Assembly: GCA_014803855.1 (NCBI GenBank)
Contig: JAAVAX010000006.1
Coordinates: 1-38,257 of the forward strand
DNA: 38,257 nucleotides
Direction: 5' to 3'
Source of the DNA: Mycoplasma sp.
Lineage (GTDB): Bacteria; Bacillota_I; Bacilli_A; Mycoplasmatales; Metamycoplasmataceae
Shown: positions 1 through 10,977 of the stretch, one piece after another
How positions within the stretch are numbered: position 1 is the first letter of the stretch
How the letters are laid out: the number at the start of each line of letters is the position of its first letter
The notes under the pieces: model-generated
Told to the model about the DNA's origin: nothing
The model's database searches: none
The model's input: the letters and a program-made list of their open reading frames with translations, nothing else
Program-made: the position numbers and the translations under genes

Positions 1-84
1 TTATTTTCCATAAAAACATTATAAATTAATTATTTTATTTATATAAAATTGAATTTGTAATGAAAAACATTATAGGAGTATAAA

Positions 85-1173
85 ATGAAAAATAAAAATC
101 AAGAAATGATTAATATAGTCAAAAAATACTGTTCAATTGATGGGCTATCAAGATATGAAGAAGAAGTAGTAAATGAATTAAAAAAATCTACTAGTGATAA
201 AAATCTTATTTATGAAAGAGATGGAATGGGTTCAATCATCATTAGTCAAAAAAATAAACCTAAGTCTGGTCCTGTTATTCAAATAGCAGCTCATATGGAT
301 GAAGTAGGCTTTATTGTTCAAGATATAACAAACAATGGACAATTAAGACTAAGTATGATTGGAGGGATTTGACCACTTACAGTTATTGGTACAAAGGCAA
401 TAGTTTATAATGTAGAAGGCAAAAAATATGAAGGTGTATTTGGTCATACTTCTATTCATATTTTAGAAATGGAAAAAAGAAATAAAGTTCCTGAATTAAA
501 AGATCTTTATGTAGATTTAGGTTTTAAAAACAAAGAAGAGGTTGAAAAGCATTTAATTGAAATTGGTTCAAGAGTATGTTTAACTGGTGATTTCTTTACA
601 ATGAATGATGATTGTGTTGTAGGTAAAGCTATGGATAACAGAGCTGGTGTTGCTGTTTTAGAAGAGGTTATTAATCGTATTAAAAATAAAAAATTAAAAA
701 ATCAAGTATATTTTGTAGGAACTGTTCAAGAAGAAGTTGGAACAAGGGGAGCTAAAACATCAGTTCAAAAAATAAAACCTGATATTGCTATTGCTTTGGA
801 TACATGTGCTTCACATGATACATATGGAGCAATTAGTGGTACTCAAGAATTAGGTAAGGGTGTAGCTCTAAGAATTAAAGATATGGGTACACTAATGGAT
901 CCTAAATTAATTCAGTATTTAATGAAATTATCTAAAGAATATAAAATACCAGTTTATAAATATGTAGCTCAAGGTGGTGGAACAGATGCAGCTGAACTTC
1001 AATATGGTAATGGTGGTGTTGCAACAATTACAATTTCATTACCTCAAAGATATTTACATTCACCATTGGGTGTATGTAATATAAAGGATTTATTAGCTGC
1101 TGCTGATTTACTTGAAAAATTCTTATTAAAAATTGATGAAAGTGAATTTAATAAAAATATCAAATATAATTAA
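85..1173 (+). CDS. M42 family metallo-aminopeptidase (glutamyl aminopeptidase-like)
   Basis: This 362-residue cytosolic protein belongs to the M42 peptidases, dinuclear-metal aminopeptidases that form large tetrahedral assemblies and trim peptides from the N terminus. The metal-site and catalytic residues are in order: H70 and D72 in AAHMDEVGF, D184 in GKAMDNRAG, E216-E217 in VQEEVGTRG, D239 in ALDTC, and H325 in QRYLHSP. Length is normal for the family. UGA at 370-372 encodes Trp96, so the frame is intact only with the mycoplasma code. The start is fixed by AGGAG at 74-78. A TATAAA at 42-47 could be its -10 box. It ends 2 nt before the convergent trpS stop. Peptide scavenging suits a host-dependent organism. 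The family call is firm; the exact N-terminal residue preference cannot be read from sequence. Confidence 0.93.
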
Positions 1174-1175
1174 AT

Positions 1176-2168
1176 TTATTTTAGACCAAAAGCTTTTTGA
1201 ACTTTTAACAAATTATCATTAGCTATTTTATTTGCTTTATCAGATCCTTCTTTTGAAATTTTTTGTACTAATTCTAAAGAATTTTTATATTTAAATTGAA
1301 TATTTTCTAAAAATTTTTTTACAACTTGACCAACTTCTTCTTTTAATTCTTTATATGTTTTATTAACAAAATATTTTTCTGTTTCTTCTAAAGATATCTC
1401 TTTTAGACATGCATAAATTGTCAATAAATTTAAAACGCCTGGTTTAGCATCTGAAATATATATTTTATTTTCACTATCAGTAATTGCTCTTTGTATTTTT
1501 TTATATGCAATTTCAGGATCATCTAATAAATAAATAGAAGCATTTTCATTTTTATCTGACTTTGACATTTTTGCTTCAGGATTTTGTAAGGATTTAATTT
1601 TTGCCCCAAGTTTAGGTATTATTGGTACTGGCTCTTTAAAATCAAGATGATATTTTTTATTCATTCTTTTTACTATTTTTTGACACAATTCTAAGTGTTG
1701 CTTTTGGTCAATACCAACAGGAACATATTTTGGATTATATAAAATGATGTCAGATGCCATTAATGAAGGATATACAAATAAACCAGTTGGGATCATTTCT
1801 GTTCCATTATCTTGTTTAACTATATTTTGGCTCTTATCCTTAAATTGAGTCATTCTAGATAATTCACCCATATTAGTAATAGAAGTTATTATTCAATTTA
1901 ATTCACTATGTGCAGGAACATCAGATTGAAAAAAAAGTGTAACTTTTTCAGGATCTAATCCACATGCTAAATAAAGGGCAAAAATATCATTTTTATTTCT
2001 TCTTAAATCACTTGGATTTATATATGTAGTTAAAGCATGAAGATCAGCTACAAAAACAAATACTTCATATTGTTCTTGTAGTTGAATCATATTTCTTATT
2101 GAACCAATATAATTTCCTAAAGTTAATTTACCAGTAGCAGTAATTCCTGTAACTATTCTTTCTTTCAT
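1176..2168 (-). CDS. trpS: tryptophanyl-tRNA synthetase
   Basis: This class I aminoacyl-tRNA synthetase (330 residues, typical bacterial length) charges tRNA(Trp). The HIGH-equivalent appears near the N terminus as TGKLTLGNYIGSI, and the KMSKS loop is present as AKMSKSDKNE. Trp92 is encoded by UGA at 1893-1895, which splits the gene under the standard code. The enzyme must therefore serve a tRNA(Trp) population that also decodes UGA. There is no Shine-Dalgarno sequence. A TATAAT lies only 7 nt upstream of the ATG, so the mRNA is probably leaderless. It is transcribed divergently from the EIIB-like gene and converges on the M42 peptidase. Confidence 0.96.
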
Positions 2169-2175
2169 TTTGTTT

Positions 2176-2181
2176 ATTATA
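2176..2181 (-). promoter_or_regulatory. -10 box of trpS, leaderless-type
   Basis: TATAAT on the minus strand, 7 nt before the trpS ATG. The expected transcription start falls on or next to the start codon. No convincing -35 box was seen. Confidence 0.6.
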
Positions 2182-2229
2182 TTCTATTTTAAATAAAAAA
2201 ACTAAGTATTAAAAATGCTCTATTTAATT

Positions 2230-2235
2230 TATAAT
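2230..2235 (+). promoter_or_regulatory. -10 box of the EIIB-like gene
   Basis: TATAAT, followed by GAGG at 2255-2258 as ribosome binding site and ATG at 2268. This gives a leader of about 26 nt, in contrast to the leaderless trpS on the other strand. Confidence 0.5.
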
Positions 2236-2267
2236 GTTTATGACAAAATAAAATGAGGTTTTTATAA

Positions 2268-2639
2268 ATGAAAAACATGACAGCAAAAGAAAAATTTTTA
2301 TTTATATTTTTACAAATAATTACATTAGGGTTGATATGAATATATTGAAAAAAACATTCTAAAAAATATAATAAAAATGATGAATTATCACAGGAAATTA
2401 GAATAAGTGTTGATATAAACCAATTACTTGAATGTTTAGGTGGTAAAAACAATATTAGTGAAGTAGAAAATACACATACAAAAGTTAAAATTTTCTATAA
2501 AAATCGTGAGTTAATAAAAGTAGAAAATATTAAAAATATTAATGGAATTAGTGGTGTTTTTGTTAATGATAAATTTGTTGTAATAATTGTAGGTAATTCT
2601 GCTACAACATTAAAAGAGTATATCAAAGAGAAATTATAG
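2268..2639 (+). CDS. membrane-anchored PTS EIIB-like protein lacking the phosphorylation cysteine
   Basis: This 123-residue protein has one N-terminal membrane segment (about residues 10-25, containing two UGA-encoded Trp). After a short basic linker comes a domain that resembles the glucose-type PTS EIIB fold: LLECLGGKNNI, then VENTHTKVKI, then INGISGVFVNDKFVVIIVG, then a final helix. In active EIIB the second motif holds the phosphocysteine (as in HCATRLR). Here that position is Thr, so phosphotransfer is unlikely. No EIIC or EIIA gene is adjacent. A regulatory or structural relic role is an inference. GAGG at 2255-2258 supports the start. The 3' end overlaps the convergent holB stop by 6 nt. 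Confidence 0.65.
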
Positions 2640-3563
2640 GATTTGTTCCAATTCATTTAACAAATTGATTTTTTGCAAATTAAATATTGAATATTTTGCA
2701 ATATTCTTTTTGACTTTATCAATAGTAAATAGCATTTCAAAAGAATTAATATTCTTTTTTTTATATTCATTAATAAGGTTGTCTTCATTGGGAAATAATG
2801 GATTATTCTTGTCTATATTTATCATTAATTGATAAAAAAAGAATTGCATAATATTTAATACAAAATTTGAATTTTGTTTTGTTCATATTTTTCCAATTTT
2901 CTCTTTAATTCAGTATTTATTTTGTAAACCTTGCTTAAATGAACTAATTAATTCATTATATGTTGTTCTAAATTCATTCAAATCAATATTTTCAATTTGA
3001 TTGCTATTAGTGTACATGTTTGCTAAAAGTGGTGTTAATTCTTTACCTATTTTTTTCATTTCATTAATCTTAGTTAAAATACTTTCATGTTTTATATAAA
3101 TATTTTGAGACCTACTCCTAATAGTTCCAATTACATTATTAAAATGTGTAGTTGATAAAAAAATGATTAAATTATTTACAGGTTCTTCAATAAATTTTAA
3201 TAATCTATTTAATGAATGTTTATTACCCAAATCAACATCCTTAATATACAATATTTTCATTGAATTAGCAACTAAAGATGATTCAAATAATCTATTGATA
3301 GATTCATCTACATGTTCTTTTTTAATTACAGGTTCCTTTCCAAGATCAGAAATTGTAGGTTTTATTATTTCTAAATCAAAATAATTTAATTGTTCAATGT
3401 TATTAACTTCTACTTTTTTACCACTTAATTCAACTATTAATTTAATAGATTCAAAAATATATTTTTCAATATCAACACCTTTATCACCATAAAATAAATA
3501 AGCATGAGATAACTTATTATTTTTTATTGCATTTTTAATTATATTTATGGGTGAATATGACAT
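2634..3563 (-). CDS. holB: DNA polymerase III delta' subunit (clamp loader)
   Basis: This 309-residue protein matches HolB, the clamp-loader delta' subunit that works with DnaX and delta to load the sliding clamp. The N terminus has the typical form (INIIKNAIKNNKLSHAYLFYG), and the central stretch LLKFIEEPVNNLIIFLSTTH followed by IRSRSQ matches the AAA+ sensor 1 region and the SRC-like motif of clamp loaders. The nucleotide-binding loop is degenerate (GDKGVD), as expected for a non-hydrolysing delta'. The frame runs through UGA codons around 2885-2912. The mRNA is probably leaderless, with TATAAT 8 nt before the ATG. Its last bases overlap the EIIB-like gene on the opposite strand. Confidence 0.85.
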
Positions 3564-3571
3564 AATTTATT

Positions 3572-3577
3572 ATTATA
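3572..3577 (-). promoter_or_regulatory. -10 box of holB, leaderless-type
   Basis: TATAAT on the minus strand, 8 nt upstream of the holB ATG (3561-3563). No Shine-Dalgarno sequence is present in the interval. Confidence 0.55.
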
Positions 3578-3628
3578 TATCATTTAGATTTTCAAAAAGT
3601 TCAATTAAAAAATTTTAGATTAAACTAT

Positions 3629-5596
3629 CTACATAAAAATTTTCTTATTTCTAGATCTTGAGATTATTGTATTAATTAGCAAAATACTTGTTGAACAAAT
3701 CATTAGCATAGCACCTAATCATGGTGGTATAAAACCTATTATTGCAAGTGGAATACATAATAGATTAAACAATATTGCTCATAAAAAATTAAGTCTAACT
3801 AATTTCAATGTTTTCTTAGCTAAAATCATTGTTTTGTAAACCAAATCTAAATTATTATCGAGTAATGAGATATCTGCTATTGAATTAGTAATTTCACTAC
3901 CAGAAGCATATGCTATCCCAATTGTTGCACTTTTAATTGCTAGAACATCATTAATTCCATCACCTACAAAGATAATATCTCCTTTTTTCTTAAAATCATT
4001 AACTATACTTGCTTTATCTTGTGGTAGTAATTCACCATATCAATAATCTATTGATAATTCTTTAGCAATTTTTTTAACATTGTCACTTTTATCTCCAGAT
4101 AGAATAATAGTTTTAATTCCCAATTTATGAAATTTATCAATTGTAGATTTAGCATCATCTTTAATGCTATCTCCAATTTCAAAAATAGCAACTATATTGT
4201 TATTAATTGCAAACACACTTATTGTATTATCACTATCAATATTCAATTGACTATCAAATTGAAAATTATTATCTTTTGCATATTTGATGGATACCAATGA
4301 AAAATTATTATCATTTTTTGTAGCTTTAATCCCTACTCCAGGAATTTCAGTAATAGAATCAAATTCAATATTACTAAAAGAGATATTATTTTTTAAAAAG
4401 TCTTTAATAGCTTGAGATAAAGGATGTTGAGAAAATAAAGATAAGTAATAAATATAATCATCAAAATTTTTTATAAATTTATAAGATATTACAAATGGTT
4501 TTCCAGTAGTTATTGTTCCTGTTTTATCAAATGCAATATAATCTATTTTGTTAACCATTTCATATATTTTTGCTGATGAAAATAAAATATTATTTTTAGA
4601 TGCAATTGATGAGGAAGAATAAATAGCAGCAGGTGCAGCAATACCAAATGCACAAGGACAAGCTATGACTAATGTAGAAATTGCATGATATAAAGCATTT
4701 GTGATAGGTTCATCATAAGTTTGACTTATAACATTTTCTGAAAATGTAATACCTTGATATGACAATACTAGTCATACAACAAATGTTATTAATGATATTA
4801 ATAAAATTGATGGTAAAAAGAATTTAACTACTCTTTGACTAGTAACTTCTATCTTAGATTTATTGGACATAATTTTTTCTAACTGAGAAATTACTTTCAT
4901 TAATGTAGAATCATATGTTGTTTTAGTTGCTTTGTATATTAATGGATCGCCAACATTAATACTTCCAGACAAAATTGTTTCATTTTCAAGGACTTCTCTA
5001 GGTATAGATTCACCCAACAAAGATGAATAATCTAAATATGCTTTTTTAGACAATAAAATGCCATCAGTGGGAATAGAAGCTCCTTTAACAATTTTTATAA
5101 TGTCACCTTTTTTTAATTTATTAGATTTAATATCAATATATTCTCCATTAGATAATATTTGAACATTTTTATTTTGTAATTTTAATAAATCCTTAATACC
5201 TAATGATGTTTTCAATTTCAATTTGTCTTCAATTAAATGACCAAGACCAATGAAAAATGATAATTCATAACTTATTTCTCAAAACTCCATATCTAAATGA
5301 TAGAAACCCATCTTTACAATGGTTATGATACTCATTATAATAGAGTATAAATAAGTAATATGTGTGGCTAGAGCAATTAAAAAATCCATTGTAAAATTAA
5401 ATGTTTTTAATTGTTTATAAGTATTAAAATAATCAAGTTCTAAATAAAAAACTAAAAATGTTGATAGTAGAAACATGATTATAGACATAATAAAATGATT
5501 TGGTATATTTATATAAAATCCAATGAACATGAATATCATTGAAACTAATGTAACAAAACCTTCAAAAATTAATTTATATTTTCTATTATGTTTCAT
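3629..5596 (-). CDS. copA: heavy-metal (Cu-type) P1B ATPase
   Basis: A 655-residue P1B-type cation-transporting ATPase that should export Cu(I) or a similar ion across the membrane. Four N-terminal membrane segments occupy roughly residues 8-120. The ion site CPC is at 313-315, the phosphorylation site D357 lies in DKTGT, HPLSQAI is the HP motif, and GDGINDVLAI is the hinge motif. The actuator loop reads LGES (194-197) instead of TGES. The last membrane segments carry FN and CSTS where CopA proteins have YN and SS. There is no fused metal-binding domain; the HMA module is the separate gene 5 nt upstream. Several UGA Trp codons interrupt the frame. Metal specificity is inferred from CPC and the HMA partner. 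Confidence 0.88.
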
Positions 5597-5601
5597 AATA
5601 T

Positions 5602-5808
5602 TTAAATTCTTGTTGCATTATATCCAGCCTGCAATGCCAATTCTTCAATGAATTCATCACTATATTTGCTTTCATCTGCTTTTACAGAAAGTAATTTTTC
5701 TAAAATGTTGATAGTAAATTGAATATCAGGATATTTTTTAAAAACTTTTTCTATTTTATTAGCGCATGAAGCACATGATATATTTATTTCAAATCTTCTA
5801 GTTTCCAT
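5602..5808 (-). CDS. small heavy-metal-associated (HMA) protein, CopZ-like
   Basis: This 68-residue protein is a single HMA domain of ferredoxin-like fold, with the metal-binding CxxC in ISCASCANK and the usual C-terminal AGYNA segment. Such proteins act as Cu(I) chaperones or as the N-terminal regulatory domain of CopA. Here the domain is separate, and its stop lies only 5 nt before the ATPase ATG, so the two are surely co-transcribed and work as a pair. The ribosome binding site AGGAGA lies at 5814-5819. The family is secure; copper as substrate is inferred. Confidence 0.87.
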   Translation of the reverse strand: METRRFEINISCASCANKIEKVFKKYPDIQFTINILEKLLSVKADESKYSDEFIEELALQAGYNATRI

Positions 5809-5826
5809 AAATATCTCCTAAGTCTA

Positions 5827-5841
5827 TACACTAACTATGTA
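5827..5841. promoter_or_regulatory. possible operator: short inverted repeat before the HMA/ATPase operon
   Basis: TACA, seven bases, TGTA directly upstream of the ribosome binding site of the HMA gene. The outer half-sites resemble those of copper-responsive CopY operators, but the spacing is longer than the two bases known there, and no regulator gene is nearby. Weak candidate. Confidence 0.2.
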
Positions 5842-6024
5842 ATTAAAACAAAAAAATTATTTTTACTTTCTTAATGTTTTAATACATTTATTTTACTTTA
5901 GAAAAATAGATTATATTTTAATTTTTTATATATAACAATTTTATATTAGTGAGTCAAATATTAAATTTAAAAGTAACTACTTTTCATTAAATGCTTTTTG
6001 TGTAGTAACTAACTAGCAAAAATA

Positions 6025-6030
6025 TATAAT
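6025..6030 (+). promoter_or_regulatory. -10 box of tkt
   Basis: TATAAT about 43 nt before the transketolase ATG, in the divergent 264-nt region between the metal ATPase operon and tkt. The leader would be about 35 nt and contains AAGGGG at 6058-6063. Confidence 0.5.
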
Positions 6031-6072
6031 TTAAAAATAACATTATTATTAAATGTTAAGGGGAATATAAAT

Positions 6073-8019
6073 ATGATTAAAAGTGAATTTGATAAAAAGG
6101 CAATTGGAGCAATAAGATATATTGGATTAAAAGCAATACAATGTGCTAAAGGCGGACATATTGGAATGACTATTTCAGCAGCTCCAATTACATATACACT
6201 GTTTACAAAATTTATTAAAATTAATCCAAAAGATGGAAAATGAATTAATAGAGATAGATTTGTATTAAGTGGTGGTCATGGGTCTATGAGTATGTATCCT
6301 ATATTCTATTTATCAGGTATATATAATAGAAAAGATATTGAGAACTTCAAAGTAGAAAACTCAAAAACACCAGGACATCCTGAATATGAAAATAAAAAAG
6401 ATAATTTTATAGATGCATCAACAGGACCTCTAGGTCAAGGGTTTGCTATGGGTGTAGGTATGGCCATTGCACAAAAACATGCTGAAAATAAATTAAAAAG
6501 AAAATTTCCAAAATTATTCACAAATTATACATATGTGCTTTGTGGTGATGGTGATCTACAAGAAGGAATTTCATATGAAGCTATGGCAATTGCTGGAAAA
6601 TATAACTTAAATAAACTAATTGTTTTACATGATTCAAATAAATTTCAATTAGATTCATCAGTTGAAACTGTATCAATTGAAAATTTAAAAATGAGATTTG
6701 AATCAAATAATTGATTCTATATAAAATGTTCAAATGATCCTAAAGATATTGAAAAAAGTATACTAAAAGCACAAAAAAGTAAAAAACCTTCCTTTATTGA
6801 GGTTGAAACCATTATTGCTGAAGGTTTATCAGTAGGAGATACTGATAAAGGTCACCATGGAATAGTATCAGATGAAGAATTAGAAAAATTTAAAAAATAT
6901 CATGGATTAAATTTCAAAGGTTGAAATATAGATAAAGATATCTTTGATTATTTTAAAAAAAATGTTTCTAATAGAGGAACAAATGAATTTAACAAATGAG
7001 AAAAAATATATAAAGAATATAAAAAGAAAGATGATTTCAAAGAAATTGACAAAATAATAAGAAATAATTTTGATTATAAAAAATTATTTGATAATGTCAA
7101 AATTGAAACAAATAATTTGGCTACAAGAGTTTATTTAAAGAATTTTTTATCTGCTTTAGAAAATACAAATCCTTTTGCAATTGCAACATGTGCTGATCTA
7201 GCTAATTCTACAAATGTTATAATAGGTAAAAAAACTTTATTAGAAGGTGGGCAAACATTGCCAATTGGAATTAGGGAATTTGCAATGTCTGCTGTCATAA
7301 ATGGAATAACTTCATATGGAGCTGGTTTTAAAGCAATTGGTGGAACATTCCTAGTATTTTCTGATTATATGAAATCAGCAATTAGAGTTGGAGCATTAAT
7401 GGAAGTTCCATCAATATATATATTTACACATGATTCTTACCTAGTTGGTGGAGATGGTCCTACTCATCAACCATATGATCAATTAGCAATGTTAAGAGCA
7501 ATTCAAAATGTATATGTTTATCGTCCAGCTGATGAAGAGGAATTAAGACACTCAATGATATTATCATACAGTTCTCATAAGGAATCAAGTATGATAATTC
7601 TTTCAAGACAAAATATTAAATCCATTAATAAAAAAGTTTCACTAGAAGATGTTGAAAAAGGTGCCTACATAGTTAAAGATTGTAAAAATCCAAATTATGC
7701 TATTGCAGCTAGCGGAGCTGAAGTTCAATTAGCTCTATCTGTTGCCAATGATATGAAAGATGTAAGAGTAATATCAGTGCCTTGTTTAGATAAAGTAGCT
7801 AATTTATCAACCAAAGAAAAAGAAAAATTATTCAAAGTTAAAAAAACATTATTAACAATAGAACCATCTTCAGATTATAAATGATATACTTTACATCTCC
7901 CAAATCAAAATAATATACATTTAGGTGCCTATACATTTGGGAAATCAATGGACGGAGATAAATTATATGCAGATAAAGGCTTTAATAAAGATAATATTAT
8001 TAAATTACTAAAATCATAA
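6073..8019 (+). CDS. tkt: transketolase
   Basis: This thiamine-diphosphate enzyme transfers two-carbon ketol units between sugar phosphates in the non-oxidative pentose phosphate pathway. In mollicutes it supplies ribose 5-phosphate from glycolytic intermediates. The 648 residues match family length. Visible signatures are KGGHIGM and SGGHGSM near the N terminus, the ThDP/Mg motif GDGDLQEG, the pyrimidine-domain region with GGDGPTHQPYDQLA and YRPAD, and a C-terminal domain. UGA Trp codons occur at several points, including 6241, 6712 and 7882. The start ATG has AAGGGG 9 nt upstream. It stands alone rather than in an operon. Confidence 0.95.
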
Positions 8020-8068
8020 TATTTTTATATTTATGTATTTAATTTAATTTAATTTATTAACAATAAAA

Positions 8069-8074
8069 TATAAT
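8069..8074 (+). promoter_or_regulatory. -10 box of gltX, leaderless-type
   Basis: TATAAT ending 8 nt before the gltX ATG. No Shine-Dalgarno sequence lies between the two. Confidence 0.6.
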
Positions 8075-8082
8075 TATATTTT

Positions 8083-9489
8083 ATGAAACAAGTTAGAACT
8101 AGATATGCACCATCACCAACTGGTTATTTACATATAGGAGGAGCTAGAACTGCTTTGTTTAATTATTTATTTGCAAAGCATTATGATGGTTCATTTATTT
8201 TTAGATTAGAAGATACTGATATATCTAGAAATGTTGAAAATGGTGAAGAATCACAATTAAAGAATCTTGAATGACTAGGAATAGTTCCTGATGAATCACC
8301 ACTAAATGAAAATAGTAAATATGGGAAATATAGACAAAGTGAAAAGATAAATAGATATAATGAAGTCATTGATCAAATGTTAGAAGATGGAAAGGCTTAC
8401 ATTGCATTTGATTCATCTGAAGAACTGGAGGAACAAAGAATGGAGCAAGAAAAAAATGGAATAGCTTCATTTAGATATGATCGTAATTGATTACAAATAA
8501 GTGATGAAGAAAAGGATAGAAGATTAAAAAATAATCAATACTCAATTAGAGTATCCTTACCTAAAAACAAAATTTATTCATGAAACGATTTAGTTAGAGG
8601 AAATATAGCTGTAAACACTGATGAAATTGGTGATTGAGTTATTAAGAAATCTGATGGTTACCCAACATATAACTTTGCTGTAGTCATTGATGATCATGAT
8701 ATGGAAATAACCCATGTTTTAAGAGGTGAAGAACATATAACAAACACTCCAAAACAATTAATTATTTATGATTTACTTGGGTGGAAACATCCTGAATTTG
8801 GACATTTGACAATAATTACAAATATGGAAGGTAAAAAACTTTCAAAAAGAGATAAAACTTTATCTCAATTTATTGAAGATTATAAAAATGATGGATATAT
8901 TCCTCAAGCCATTTTTAATTTTCTTTCACTTTTAGGATGAACATCAGAAGATTCTAAAGAGATTATGTCAATGAATGAACTAATAAATAAATTTGACTAT
9001 AAACGTTTATCTAAATCACCTTCTAAATTTGATATAACAAAAATGAATTGATTTGCAAAGCAATATATGAAGAATGAACCAAATGAAAGGATAATAAATA
9101 AAATTCACTTTGATTCAAATAAAAATGAAGAATGAAAAAAACTATTTATAGATACATATAAACAAAATTGTGCAAACATCAAAGAAATGCAAGAATGTTT
9201 AAATTTATTTAATCAAGAACTTGGTACTATAAAATCTGAAGATAAAAAAAATGATGTTATAAATACATTTATTAATCAATTAAAAAAAGTAGATTTTACA
9301 ATTGATGGAATTCAAGAAGCAATTAATAACACAAAGAATATCACAAATAAAAATGGAAAAGACTTATTCTTACCTATAAGAAAAGCTGCTACAAATTTAG
9401 AACATGGACCCGAATTAGCTAAAACAATTTATTTATTTGGAAAAGAAAAAATATATAAAAGGTTGGAAATAAATGAAAATAAACTTTAA
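8083..9489 (+). CDS. gltX: glutamyl-tRNA synthetase
   Basis: A 468-residue class I synthetase. HIGH is present as HIGG (17-20) within [20 protein letters not shown], and KMSKS is present as KLSKR (252-256). GatCAB is encoded about 1.5 kb away and no glutaminyl-tRNA synthetase is seen, so this enzyme is expected to be non-discriminating and to mischarge tRNA(Gln) with Glu for GatCAB to amidate. Seven or more UGA Trp codons interrupt the frame. The start has no ribosome binding site and a -10 box 8 nt upstream. The downstream gene begins inside the last 17 bases. Confidence 0.95.
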
Positions 9490-9871
9490 ATCTACTAGAA
9501 CTGAACACAATGATGAACCTAAAATAATTGAATTTACATCAAGAGTAGATATTGAAAAAGAAGATGATGATTTTATTGCTCTAACATTTGATGAAAATAG
9601 AAATGGAAAAATAATAACCAATAGAATTGAATATAATTTTGACACATTAAGAATTTATAGTGGTGTCTCATCTATTCAATGTAAATTAAATGAAATTATT
9701 AAAAATAATTTTGTAGTAGATGATATAAAAACTAATTTTTATATATATACAAAAATGATAAATATTGATATTTCAAATAAAAATGATTTAGTGTTTGAAT
9801 ATTTTGTTTCACCAGATAGTGATTTTAATCAAAGCACTAAAATAAAACTTGAATTAACTATAAAAGAATAA
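9473..9871 (+). CDS. YwiB/DUF1934-like small beta-barrel protein
   Basis: This 132-residue protein has no membrane segments or signal peptide and is rich in predicted beta strands. The pattern of an N-terminal PKIIEFTSRV strand, an LTFDE segment and a middle RIYSGVSS strand resembles the calycin-like DUF1934 family typified by B. subtilis YwiB, which often lies near aminoacyl-tRNA synthetase genes. Function is unknown. It overlaps the 3' end of gltX by 17 nt in another frame and has GGTTGG just upstream of its ATG, so it is probably translated from the gltX mRNA. Its own frame has no UGA. Family assignment is by eye only. Confidence 0.55.
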   Translation: MKINFKSTRTEHNDEPKIIEFTSRVDIEKEDDDFIALTFDENRNGKIITNRIEYNFDTLRIYSGVSSIQCKLNEIIKNNFVVDDIKTNFYIYTKMINIDISNKNDLVFEYFVSPDSDFNQSTKIKLELTIKE

Positions 9872-9891
9872 GAAGTTTTTATTAATTTTCA

Positions 9892-10977
9892 CTATTTTCT
9901 ATTAATAAATTTTATTTTGGTTCATATATTTTTGAATCAAATGCCAATTTTCTTAGAAATTAATGATTTTCTAACTTCAATATTTTGATATACATTTGTT
10001 TTGTAATATGATGAGTTAATAATAATACCTGCATGCAAGAAATAAGATATATATTGAACAAATAGCATAATATATAAAAAAGAACCTATAGCTCCAAATT
10101 TTTCATAATTTAACAATTTACATATAGATGAAAATAATAAAATAAATAGAATTAATGGAATTAGTGATGTTAAAATCCCTAAATTTAAATATGACCATTT
10201 TAATCTTATTGGTGAAATATATTTAAACAATATACCTATTCCAATGTATCCAAAAACTAATAAATATGCAAATGATAATAAATATAAAATTGTTTGATAC
10301 AGAATTGTATTAGTTATAGATGAATAAACTAGCTTCATAATTGGAATGAATGATAATGCCACACCAGAAAAAAATAGTGAAATAAAAATAACTATAAAAA
10401 TAGATTTAATTCTTTTTACTAAAAAATTTTGTTTATTTTCAAAACCATATAATTCAGTAAAAGAATCACTAAATTTATTAATACCCTTAGATGCAAATCA
10501 TATAGACGATAACATGAAAATTATAATTATCAAAATATCTGGAGTATTTCAATTTACACTCTCAGTAAAAATAGCCTGAAATCCAGGAATTAAATAGGAT
10601 AATATATCAATAATTAAAAAATCTTTTCAAGTTATATCAACTAATGAGACAATAGATATAACAATTACTGTAATAGGTATGATAGATAAAAACAAATAGA
10701 AAGCAACAGAAGATGGAATAAATTTAAATTTACTTGAAGATAGAATACTATATGTATTATTTGCTGTTATTCTTAATTTAGCTTTTGTAATATTTTTTCT
10801 ATCAAAAGCAAATACTAATGAAATACGTATTATAAATTGAATTACCTTTGAAATAATTCCATCTTCATTTGTGTGTTTTACTTCATATTTAGCAGTCCAT
10901 GGAATTCTAGTTTTTTCAAATTTACCTTTCTTATTTGGTATAGATGCTCAACCAGAAATAATTTTGTTTCTTCTCAT
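9892..10977 (-). CDS. YihY/UPF0761 family integral membrane protein
   Basis: This 361-residue protein has a soluble, basic N terminus (about 80 residues) followed by about six membrane segments. The pattern of the first (SSVAFYLFLSIIPITVIVIS), the ASKGINKFSDSFTELYG stretch, and the end of the last (FLHAGIIINSSYYK) matches YihY/BrkB-family proteins, once called ribonuclease BN by mistake. Their function is still unclear. The start ATG overlaps the gatB stop as TAATG, so it is translationally coupled as the last gene of the gat operon. The N-terminal half is interrupted by UGA Trp codons at about residues 10, 140, 160 and 170. Confidence 0.8.

Noticed and set aside
3163-3384. Plus-strand open frame inside holB, and similar ones at 9433-9645(-), 11128-11391(+), 28140-28508(+), 33466-33744(-)
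   Set aside because: All lie opposite well-supported genes and lack start signals and recognisable content.
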